Shown: one piece after another, positions 43,601-55,600 of the stretch | Position numbering within the stretch: position 1 is the stretch's first letter | Layout of the letters: every line of letters begins with the position of its first letter | NCBI RefSeq assembly: GCF_963678635.1 | Contig: NC_087070.1 | Coordinates: 38,020,600-38,080,599 of the forward strand | Direction of reading: 5' to 3' | Origin: Symsagittifera roscoffensis | Taxonomy: Eukaryota; Xenacoelomorpha; Acoela; Convolutidae | DNA length: 60,000 nucleotides | Notes under the pieces: generated by a model | Databases searched by the model: none | Seen by the model: the letters and a program-made list of their open reading frames with translations, nothing else | Told to the model about the DNA's origin: nothing | Position numbers and translations under genes: made by a program

Positions 43601-46600
43601 ACTACAAATATCATATTTTAATATTCTGTTCAGTTTCCGATCTGACGGATTCTGTTTCTGGAGCTGCGTCTAATGTCGTGGATACTGTATCTGACGTCTC
43701 GTCTGACACCCTGGATAAGGCCACCGACCTCAAGGACACAGTTGTCGAACAAGGTTAGAAAACTGTTTGAAATTACCACAAATAATTGAATTTTAAAAGA
43801 AAAGAAGCCGGCTATTTCTGCTGAAACTTTAGACAAACGGTGCGAATAAAAAACTGCATTTAAGGCAAAATCGCTACGTTTCATAACAAATTGTTAAGAA
43901 CAAAGTCTTATTGTTCCGAATTTTGATACGAAAGTAACGGAATATTTGTGCTCGGCGTGTTTTTTTTCTTCAGAGAAAATTCGACTTTTAAATAGCCATT
44001 TTTGACGAAATTTCTACATGTCATTTAAAAATTATATTGTTGTCCTGAGCTTAAATTTGAAAAGATTTTTCACCTGTGATCATTTTTCGTAAAAATCTGG
44101 GGGTTTAAAGATTGCCATTTTGGCAAATTTGTGATATATTTTGCGATATTAACGCGTAAGCGGAGCTTTAATCCGTCTTAGAAATTAGTCCAAATTGGTT
44201 GAAAGAAACTTATTTGCCATAATTGATTTGTTACAAGGAGCGAAATCTATTCTTTTGTACTTTATATGACGTGTGGGGGTTTTCATTTCATTTTATTACA
44301 TTTAATTTTTTTAACGTTATTACTGCTCCATAAACCTTAAAAGGCAGTCGAAACATTCAGGGCTTCGCCCTGATACGAGCAGTTTTGTTAGTAACTAGTA
44401 ATCGTTTATCGTGTAGAACAATTAATAAATCTGAATCTTTTCAGCGCTTTCACCAATTTCAGCTCGAAAAAATTACAACTAACTTTCTTGTAGAAAAAAA
44501 AAGAATAAAACTTTAAGCTAATATACTGCTTATATAAAGGTAAGCCAAATCGAACGCGGCGTTGTAAAAAAATTGCTATCCCCGAATATTGCAAAACACA
44601 AAAGTCTTCAGGTGGATTTGAATGAGTCGTCAACAATTAAAGAAAATTTCCTACATGATTCTGTTTACGTTCTTCATTTTGAAGCGAAGAAACTACCCTA
44701 CTATAATTTTGTAAAAATCTAATAAGAGTAAAAAAACTGGCCGAAGTATAAGCCATTTGAAAATGCACGGAAAATATAAGCCAGCCAAAACTTTATGTCT
44801 AATCAATTAAACTTGCATGACTTTTGTAACTGTTACATAATTGTTACATATCTATGTTATAACACTTAAGTATATTCTGCTGATTGATACTTCGGCTGGC
44901 TTATAATTTGGCTGATTTAAATACCAGCAAATTTTATATTGGCCCCATTTTCAAGACTATGACACAATCGTGCCCTGGCTATCATGTTTTTATTCGAGTT
45001 CTCAGTTATCTAGAAACTTAAAAAGACAGACAAAACCACGAGGCCATAAAAGCAATCCTTTGTTCAATGCACTTTATTATAAAAACTAATTAAGATTTAT
45101 TGTTATATGATAATGATTTTTAAAACTAATGAAATTAAATATATAAGGGATGGGACTTATCAATAAAGACTATATTTTTCCTTCAACTAGCCTTTTTGAG
45201 TGAGAAAAACATGTAAATGCAATCCAAACATTTTCAAATACCTTGATCAATAACCATGATATTAATGTTATGATACCGAGTGCTAGAAATTTCTTGTTTA
45301 AAGAGACTGAACATCAATTTCGAAAGCAATCAATGAATTACATCAAGGTTAGCAAGGAATTTTTTGGCAAGCAATAAGAAAAATTTGCTGATGAAGGAAC
45401 CAAATTAGTTTTCCTCAATCAAAAACTCCATGCTAACCATGATGAAACTTCAACACTATTTTCAAAATTGTTGTTCACACGCAGGTTCCGTGAATGATAA
45501 TAGATTATAATCGATTTTCGTGGTCAAAAATGTTGGTAATTATAATCAAGTCTAAATATACTTTGGGACCACACAATCGATAATAATCCTTATTTTTTAC
45601 AGAAACAAAATCGATTATAATCATTCCTTTTAAAATCCATTTTTCTGCATTATTCACAGCCATCTGGATTTCCAAACGTAATCACATTTAGTTAAATTTT
45701 GCAAAACCAAGTTTTTGCACCTACCCCCCCCCCCATATCCCTTCTACCAACCTCACCTACGCCACCCCATATACCCCCTCGCCCCCACCTAACCCCCCAT
45801 TTCCCCCACGTCCCTAATTATATTCTACATTTTTTTATTCTATAATCGCCTATTATTCCATTATAATCGATTATTTTAGAATTTTATGGAGACGGACCAT
45901 GAAAATCCATTATAATCGATTATAATCGATGAAAAATCATTGCGGGCAGTCTTTTTACACCAAACATCCCCCGTAATCTTCACCATGCAGTTATTAAAAT
46001 GCAGGTATGGGCAAAAGTTTGTTACAATAATTGCATATTGATTAACTATCGTGCTTGTTTGAACAGACCGATAAATTATCAGAGATCACGCAATAATCAT
46101 TTGATGCTCGCTCGCTATCGTTATAAGCTAAAACAGGGTGATTGATTGTATATCAGGGCGAAGCTAATTTTCGTAAATTGTAGTTGATAAACTGAAAAAA
46201 AATAAAAAAAAATAAAAACTCAAACCTGCTTTTATTTTTGCTAGACTAATTGTCCAATAAACGTTGTATATGAAAAGTTATGATAGATTTTACCTATTTT
46301 TTTAATGAGTTTGTAGCTTAAAAAAATCATAATATTAATGATATATGCGATTCTCAGAAGATCTATCCAGCTTGTATAAGTATAGTCCATTTCTCTTGTT
46401 TCTTCTGATTCCACACTGGAATTTATTTGTTGAGAGAAGACAGTTTCTTTTCGCAATTGAAGGCCGCTTTTGAGTCTAGAACTTTTATGGTACCACTGTT
46501 ATACCTGAAATTGTTGACCTGAAGCTACAGCCTAAGTGAGAGCTCGGCGTGGCAGGGGATCGAACTCTCGGTCTGACAATCTGAAAGCGAAGGCTTTGAC

Positions 46601-49600
46601 CGCTATAGTTGGTGTCTCCAATTTAATTTTTTTTCAGGTCAGGATGTGGGAGAGTCTATTCAGGACGCGGCCGGTGACCTGCCCCTCCCCTCTTCCCCCT
46701 CCGAGGTCAAGGACATCGCACAGGGTCTCGAACTCTCAGATGTAATGATACTCGCAGGTAGGAATAAACCCAATCCTCGTGAACTGATATTTCATTTTAT
46801 ACAGTTTCGTCGATGATGTTTTTTCATCATTCTTGACTTTAAGGTTTTTTCTGCTATGTGAAACCTCCGATTACTTGAATGCTTTAAGTTTCCGCCTAAA
46901 TATCTAACGGTGACCTTATTTCAGATGACCTTGGCCTCCCTTCGGATCTAGACTCTGTCCTCTCTCTGGCTGAGAAACTAGGCGTGGAAGTGACAGATGA
47001 TGACATCATGAATCTGATCGCGGAGGTTGAGATGTCTGACCTTGAGGAAGTGTTGAAGGAGATCCCGGTGGAAGATTTGGTCGCTTTAGCCGGAGGAGTG
47101 GCCTCTCAGGTGCCACAATCTGGTAAGAGCATACAGCGCTACGCCCATAGTCGGGTGAGCTCACGCAGTGCTAGATAAAAGAGCCGAAGGCCCAAAAAGT
47201 CGAAAATAAGATTACCAGTCCAGCAATCCGAAAATTATTAATGTAATGCAACGTAACAACAGCTTGTCACTGTTGCTATGCAATTATTGTTACGCAATTA
47301 TGAATGTCTTTTTCAGGGCAAAAAAGAGCATATTCCGACTGTTTTTTAAATATCTTTGATGTTGTCCAATAAAAAAATAATTGAAACTACAATTTATGAG
47401 ATATTGAATTTTTTGTTTTCCCGCCCCAACTCAGCAGCGAATACCAACAAAATAATAATAATTGAGTCCTGTAGGGAATTATTGGTCCCAAAAATTTGAT
47501 TCAATTCAGTTTAGGTTAATTTTGAATGCAAAATAACTCACTGCGCTGAAACAATTTGCGCTTACACGCATTTGTTATATATAATTTCTTAAAAACTGAA
47601 CAAATTTTTTAAAAAAAATCTGAACAAAAAAATTATGCACGCAGCTTCCAAACTTCTGAGCTATCAACCTATGATGGAATTGTAAAGAACTCTCTTGGTT
47701 GTGGCGTCTAATAGATAATCAGGGCTCCATTCTGGAGAGGGAGCCTCAAAGACGGCTACCACTTACTAGTGAGGAGCACAATGCCTTATATAAATCACTC
47801 GGTTTCAATTTTCGATATAATCGTTCATTTTTACGCCAAGATATCGCGCTGAATCTGAAGTTTTTTTTTCAATTATACAAAAAAACAAGACTGCTCGTAT
47901 CAGGTCGAAGCCTTGAATGTTCCGACAACCTTTTAAGGTTTATGGAGCAGTAATAACATAAATGCATAGAATTAAATGTAATAAAATAATATGAAAATTT
48001 TTTTTTCTTAAACTTCGAAGATTTTTTCTCTTTTCTTTCACACACCATAAAAAGTACAATATAATAGTTTTCGTTCCTTGTAACAAATCAATTATGGCAA
48101 ATAAGCTTCCTTCAACCAATTTGGAACGATTTCTAAGACAGATTAAATCTCCGCTTACGCGTTAATAGCGCGAATTATATCGCGCGTTAATTGTCCCAAT
48201 TGGCCACAATGGCAATCTTTAGGCCCCATAATATTACGAAAATGATCACTGGTGAAATATATTTTCAAATTTAAGCTCAGGGCAACAATAGTTTTTGAGT
48301 GATAAAAAATTCCGTCAAAAATGGCATGTTAAGAAGTCGAAAGTTGTCTGAAGAAAAAAAAACCCAACCCAAGCAAAAATATTCCACTACTTTCGTTACG
48401 AAAGTCGGAACAAAAACTTGCTAACTAGACATCAACTGTTTCTATATAAATGTTAAGCTAGGGCACAACAGCGGATTTCTGTGAAGAGATGACCAGCTCT
48501 TTTGTTGATCCATTCCCTTGTCGTTAAATCGTCTCACGACCAAGAGTTGAACAGCTCGAGTATTGGTCCTTTGAAACAGTTCGAACCTTTAATGAGTTAT
48601 TCATGACAAATTTGTTGTCTTTTCCAGGTGGTGGAGGCTCCTCTGAGTCTGCTGTCGTATCAATAGAGATCATGGACAAACTCACAGCGGCTCGCATGAT
48701 GATCGACAACATCGGTTAGACTTTTTCACCTTTCTTAATGGTCCTATGCAGCGATATTTTCCGAGTCAAGATTTTTCACCTAATTTGAAGCAAGATTTGA
48801 GCAATTTGAGCGTTTTTTTAGACTATTGCGCTCAAAATGTTGCTTTATAATGAGCGTTTTGAGCGGTTTTGAGCGATTATCAAAAAAAACGCTCAAAAAC
48901 CGCGCAAGATTTGAGCGGTTTATCTACAAAAACCGCTTTGGCGAACAAATTCAAGAAATGAGCGGTTTTTGAGCGGTTTTGAGCAGTGTATCTAAAAAAA
49001 CCGCTCAAAAACCGCGCAAGATTTGAACGGTTTTTGAGCGTTTTTTCTAGATAAACTGCTCAAAAACCGTTGAAATCTTGCGCGGTTTTTGATCGGTTTA
49101 TCTGATAAAAACAGCGCAAGAACCGTTCAAATCTTGCGCGATTTTCAAAAGGTGTTTTTAAACCGTTCCAATCTTTCGCGGTTTTTGAGAGGTGTTTTCA
49201 GATAAACCGCTCAAAACTGCTCAAACTGCTCAAATCTTGCTTCAAATAAGGCGAAAAACCTCATGAAACGAGCGGGTTTTGACTGGTTTTTGAAAGCAAG
49301 ATTTGAACGGTTTGAGCGGTTTTCCAAAAAAACCGCTCAAACCGTTCAAATCTTGAGCGGTTTTAGAGCGAGATCTCGACCCGCGTCCACATTTGATGCT
49401 ATGCAGAAAAGTTTCACATTTAGTGCTATGCAGAGAAATTTCATATTTAATGCCACCCGGGTTGATCTCCATAGACCAAAAATGCTAATCAAACAGTTCT
49501 ATAATTTAAGTCTATGAAAAAACATTAGTCATACAAATTTCATATAATTTGTTAAAATGGTGTCCTCGAAATTTCAACAAACTTTCTTCTCGTTTTCACT

Positions 49601-52600
49601 TAAAAGTTGGTGTATCGTACAAAAAAAGGAAAGCTTTTTGTCAAATTTCTCTGAATATATTTTTTTCAAAAATGTGAAAATTGTCTATGTTTTTTGCATG
49701 GCATGTTTTTGCATGCTTTGATCAAAGTCTGATAATTTAAAAACTCCAAATTTTAAAAAAAAATCATCCCTGAAAGTTTTTGCTAAAGTTTAAAAATTTG
49801 ATGCTCTCAGTATATGATTTGTGAAGAGCACGTTTGCACAATTCAGGTCCTTTCCAATACCTTGTAAGTGCCAGACGATCAACTCTTTGGTGACTCTAGT
49901 TTTGAGTAAACCATGGTTTTAGTCATTTGTGTTTGGTAAAAAGTACGTTCCAAAAATTTTCAGAAATCAATTTTAAAAAATCAATTTTTTTTGATTTGTA
50001 ATAAATGCGAGTCATACAATCTCCATATATGAAAAACCATACTCATAGAATTTTCATGCAATTTTTGTTTTTTATGGATTTGCATCAAAAATGTATGATT
50101 AGGATTTTTCCATATATGAAAATTGTATGCTTAGCGTTTTTGGTCAACCCGTGTATGAAGAAAAATTTGATGCTATGCAAAGCTCTGCAGAGAAGTATCA
50201 CATTTGGTCTGTCTAAAATGGGATGTTAAAATTAGAATTTTTGCAGACCGCTGCATTATCCAAATAGCTATTCATTATTGTACAATGTCACTTTTCAAGC
50301 AGAAATTCTGCTAAAAGCATTATGTATAATAGCTACCTTTCCTTCTTGTCACGTCTGGTTTCTCTCAAAGTTTTCTAAAAGGTCTTTCCTTGGTGCTATT
50401 TTTTGATCTATTTTTGGATCTTCCCGCTCTCAAAAAAGGCGAATTTTGTTACGTAGGTTAAGTTAGGCGAATTTCCGACCAATCAGAATGCAGCAAAAAT
50501 CGAATTCTGGATAAAAGCTCTAGTGCTAAATTATTGTAATTATTAGAGTTATTAGAGGGGTGGAGATTCTTTAGTAGGTACTGCAGTGGGAGTTTTTTAA
50601 GTAGATCTTTGTTTTTTTCTCCCAGGCCAACTTTGGTAACTAGACTGGAGATGAAGGAGAGAGTTTGTTGAAACGTTTTGTACAAAATGTTTTTAGCTAA
50701 ATTTTTTCTTGAAAGTCTCAAATTTTTGAATACTGAACAACTTTTAGAGCATAATTTTACCATTTTAGCTTATTCTGTACAGCTACTTATAGTTTTTTTT
50801 AAAATACAGCAAAATGATTCCTTACTTTTTGACTGAACTACCAAAAATGTTTCAGAATCGTGTAAGCTGCAAGATGAAGCACCCAAAGAGGAGGAGAATT
50901 CTGTTAAAAGGGTGAGTTAGTCATACTTCTTGAAAAAAATATATTATGTTGTGCTATCAAAATTCTAATCAAGTTGTTATTGCAATTTGTTCTAAATGCA
51001 CAAATGCAGCTTCAACCTATAATGGCTGGAAAAAGAGTGAGCAATTTTAGTGTATATATTGTGAAATAGTTAGAAACTTTAGGGAAATTTAGAGATTTCC
51101 TTTTTGTATGCAACTTGCGCTTTTCCCTCTGTAGTTTTACTCGGAAATTGAAGATTGGTTGCTGAAGATATTCAAAAACTTCGACTAAAATTTTTTTCTG
51201 AATACAGTGAATCAACGTCAAAATTTCAGTGAGCTGGTTAATTTTTGTATCAAAAACTGAAAAAATTCAGACTCGTTTTTCTCGACACTGAGACTATTTT
51301 TTTGGGAATCCATTTTGCGGTCAATAGCTTTTCATTATGATAGAGAGTAATACACACTTGACTCCTATTTCGTTTACCTGAGTTACCTACAATTTTCAGC
51401 TAAAGTTAACAAAGACCTTTTCTTGGATGCATCATAGTGTATCCACAACATACCACAGATGGTATAAAAGTGAAGATTAGTTTGGTAAATCAAGTGGATA
51501 CCTGCCTCCTAAATTTTTCATGCCGCTCAGAACTTGTTTTTGTTGATAAAATCGAAATTTACTGGATACACACACAATCAAAAACTTTAATTTTTTCGCT
51601 CTATCCTTACATAATCTTGAAATTTTTTTCTTTCTAAGAAATGGAGCGGACTGGTTGTTGAACCATTGTTTTATCATTTTACCAAACTATGGTTTCAGAA
51701 TTTTCACTTAAATTTGTTTTTTAAGCAAACGGAACGCAGGGAACTCCAGTTTCAAGTCATGCAAATAAATGTCTCTTAATACCTGTTTTTAAGCACATTT
51801 GGCATTGGCCTACGGTGATTGTCTCATTATCAAAAAACGCGGGTTCAAATCATTGGGAACACTCCAATTTTTTCAACAATTTTTTCAAAAGAGCGATTTT
51901 GCGTTACAATTATTTTAAGTTAATGCTAATTTTTCGCGCATCTTACGAAAAGAAAAATCTTTATACAGATTTGTGTATGCGGGTCAGAACATCTTCAGAC
52001 AAAGTGTGGTATCCAAAAATACTTTTCGTTTTCTCATTTCGGTTTTTCCTTTTGTTCTGAGCAGTCTCAAAAAGTGCGAAAAGTTTGGCCCAAGGTATTT
52101 TTTAACGTATTTTCATAGGTATATTGAAGCCACTTCCTAGATAAAATAGTGTAAAATCTTATTAAACTTTTTCCGCAGTGACTAGGGTTAGTACTAATCA
52201 TAAATTGTTTCCAAGTGAAGTCATCACACGTACAGAATTAGAAATGAAGATTTTTAAAATGAAATATAACACAGAAGCGCTTCAGTGATAAAAAACGGGT
52301 CTGATTTTTTTTCCATTTCTTAGGTTAATTTATTAGGCTGAATGACAAGAAATAACTTTATTCAGTCATGGTTGAAGAAATAAACGCCCAGCCCAGTCTA
52401 ACTCCATATTGATTTTTAGCTTTGAAATTGTCGTCTCATTGCACGTAATTACTTAATTCATCCCTCTGCTTATCCATCAAAACACTCAAAAATTGCTAAA
52501 AAAAACTTGATTTAACTTGTTTTTTCATTTGCTTTTTATATTTCTTTTGCATTTTTTGGAGTTTCCCTTTATCCGTTTTTATTTTTCACCCAACAAAAAG

Positions 52601-55600
52601 AAATCCAGAGGGTGATATTCTAAGAATTCAAAAGATGTTGATTTTAACCTTTTTTAATAGCCTAAACCTATCATGGCGGGAAAACGTGTGAGTTTAGATT
52701 AATGCATATGCTCCATTTGTTGCGGCCAAAATAAGTGAACCCCTTGTGTCCGATTGATGTTTAGAAGAAATATAATAGTTCAATGAAATGAATTATTTGA
52801 TTTAAAATAAGTGTAATAGATTGAGTTATCATAAACTTTGAGTAATTCCTCAGAACATTGACGCAAATAGTCATGACACCCAAAAATTAAACAGATTTGA
52901 AAATAGATCTAATCATTTTGTAGCCCCTAATAGATCAAGGGATGGTATCTTGCAAGATCTTTTAAAGAGAAGACTAAGCATCTCTTTAAAACATCTTCCA
53001 TTATTCTTGCAAAATCTTGTGGGATAACCTCCTTTAAAGCTAATCATTTTATAAGCAAGATCTTTTAACATATGATTTTTGTGAGAAAAAAAGTCTACAC
53101 GCGAAGACCGATAGCGTTTGGGTTTGGCGTTTTTGTTGGAAGTAGTGGTAACATTTAAATAACATGTAGTGGCAACATAAAAATTAAACAAAAAGAAAAG
53201 AAAAAATTGCTAAATTATAACTGCATAAAAAATGAACATTATTGTTCATGGTTTTTATGAAAACATAACATAAAAAATATCTCAAGCTTATTGACTCAAT
53301 TAATCAAAATTGAGACATAAAAAACGAAAAGTTGAAATTCAATCACAGGAGATGAAAATTAGATGAATTATTTGAAAAACAATCAAAAAATATGTTTTCG
53401 AATCGTTATCTCGAAATGCATAAATTACAACCAGATCCTGAAACTTCTGACATTGCAAAAGCGGAAAAATGAGCAGATAAATGAAAATTTTTCAAACATG
53501 GTCAACATATTGTTTTAATAACTTAAATGCAGAATTTTTTGCGACCGTATTGGAATAGCAATTCGACTGCAGTCACAAAAAGTGCTGAAATTAAGTTTGA
53601 ATAAAAAAACTAGATTGACCAAGTTTTAAAAACGTTCAGGTCATCTTCAACATCTTGAAAGATAACTTACTTTAAAAAAATTCACAAAAAAAATATTTTG
53701 ATCGTCAGAAATTCATCATGAAGATCCATGTATCTCCATGATGTTTTTCTGGCGCTCAAAATAAATATTTGTGAAAATTTTTCATACAGAATATTTTGCA
53801 AGATTTTGAGAGAATCTTGCAAGATAACCTCACTCTCGCAAGATCTTGCAAAATGACCTCCACCTTGCAAGATCTGGTACGATAGCCTTCATTTGCAAGA
53901 ACTTTACAAGATCTTGTAAGGAAACCTACCTTGATTAACAAGGGCACTGTAATTTTTTTCGGCTCTACAAATTTGTACATGATTTATATATCCCGGGTTG
54001 ACCAAAACTTCTTTCATACAATTTCCATATATGAGAAACTTCTTGTCATACAATTTCATACGTACAGAAAATTGTATGAAAACTCTATGACAAGCATTTT
54101 TCCATATATGAAAATTGTATGATAGGTGTTTTCCCATAAACCAAAAATTTTGATTTTTTCTTTCTAAATTTATTTTCTGAAAAGACCTTGGTTACTCAAA
54201 GCACCAAAGGTTGGACGGTCTTGCATTTACAATGCATAGAAAACGACCTGAATTTGGCTGTCTTTCACAATTGATATAACAAAAGTAACAAACTTTTATT
54301 TTTTGGCAAAATTTTTTAATAATGATTATATTAAATTTGTGAATTTTCAAATTATCATACAATGATCAGGGCGTACATTAACACCCCATACAAAAGAAAG
54401 AGGAATTTTCAGCGTTTTTGAAAAAAAAAATAAGTGAAAAGAAAATAAAAGCCAATTTTATCGTATCCAGGACTACGTTATGCACACAAAATATTAAATT
54501 TTGCATGCAAAATTTTTTTTTCGAAAAATGTTTGTTTGCGTACGAAAATCGATTTGCGGTTGAAAAAAAAAACAAAAAAATTTTTGGGCCAAATTTTCAA
54601 AATTACTTAAAAAAAATTTTTTGTGTCGCCATCAAAAAAATGCCAGTCATACAATTTCTATATATGGGAATTGTATGATAAGCATTTTTTTCAAAAAACG
54701 GAAACCTCAGTTTTTTATCACCAAGAAAGAGGAATTTTCAGCGTTTTTGAAAAAAAAAATTAAGTGAAAAGAAAATAAAAGCCAATTTTATCGTATCCAG
54801 GACTACGTTATGCACACAAAATATTAAATTTTGCATGCAAATTTTTTTTTTCGAAAAATGTTTGTTTGCGTACGAAAATCGATTTGCGGTTGAAAAAAAA
54901 AAAATTTTGGGCCAAATTTTCAAAATTACTTGAAAAATTTTTTGTGTCGCCATCAAAAAAATGCCAGTCATACAATTTCCATATATGGGAATTGTATGAT
55001 AAGCATTTTTTTCAAAAAACGGAAACCTCAGTTGTTTATCACCAGATTGTTTTATTAGAATCAAACAGCCACAGAAATAAGTTTATACCAGTTTTCAACC
55101 AGTTTTAGAAATTGTATGAAAATTGTATGACAAGCATTTTCCCACACACTTGATGTATGGAATTGTATGATAAGCATTTTCGGTGTACGGAGGTCAACCC
55201 GGGATGATAATAAAAAATTAGTACACAATGAACGATTTTGTACAATGTTATCAAACTGATCATAATGAATAAATTTTTACAATGATATAATACTGATCAA
55301 ATAGCTTTTTGTTCCTCTATTCTTGTCTGTTGTTTGATAGGGAAGCTATATGCAAGGCAAGCGTAATTTCTTGCTTAAATTTCCAATGTAGTTTTTTGGT
55401 ATTATTAGGATAATTGGCCGCAAACTCCCCTTTCCTCTTGCAATAACAGCACATACAATTAGTACTAAATCAGCGTTCATTTATTTTAACAAGTTAGTAT
55501 GTGTTTGAACAAGGTGGTTTTTTTCTTATCGATATCTTTTTGATTGAAAATTGCCAATGATCTCTGAAAATTCTGAAAACAATTGTTATTGAAATCCAGA

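Larger units (their letters stand above)
43915..48415. repeat. Inverted pair of about 500-bp transposon copies (43,915-44,400 and 47,890-48,415)
   Basis: The left copy reads TACGAAAGTAACGGAATATT to ACTGCTCCATAAACCTTAAA, ending near ATACGAGCAGT. The right copy is its diverged reverse complement (ACTGCTCGTAT, then TTTAAGGTTTATGGAGCAGT, to CTTTCGTTACGAAAG). Both carry TTAACGCGTAAGCGGAG or its complement in the middle. They face each other across exons 3 and 4. No transposase ORF is seen. Confidence 0.7.

Noticed and set aside
43630-43884. Minus-strand 84-codon ORF over exon 2
   Set aside because: It overlaps an exon whose plus-strand splice sites and phase fit the rest of the peptide gene.
46541-46612. 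Functional tRNA gene
   Set aside because: Acceptor-stem ends do not pair convincingly; a tRNA-derived SINE or pseudogene fits better.
46536-46745. Plus-strand 69-codon ORF across the tRNA-like repeat and exon 3
   Set aside because: It uses a different frame from the exon and reads through the acceptor; it disagrees with the phase-consistent exon chain.
48771-49375. CRISPR-like array
   Set aside because: Units are inverted as well as direct, spacing is irregular, there are no unique spacers and no cas genes, and the setting is eukaryotic.
53682-54137. Minus-strand ORFs of 60-90 codons within the 2.99-kb repeat
   Set aside because: They are low-complexity, duplicated with the DNA and lie inside introns with transposon ends; no sign of coding.
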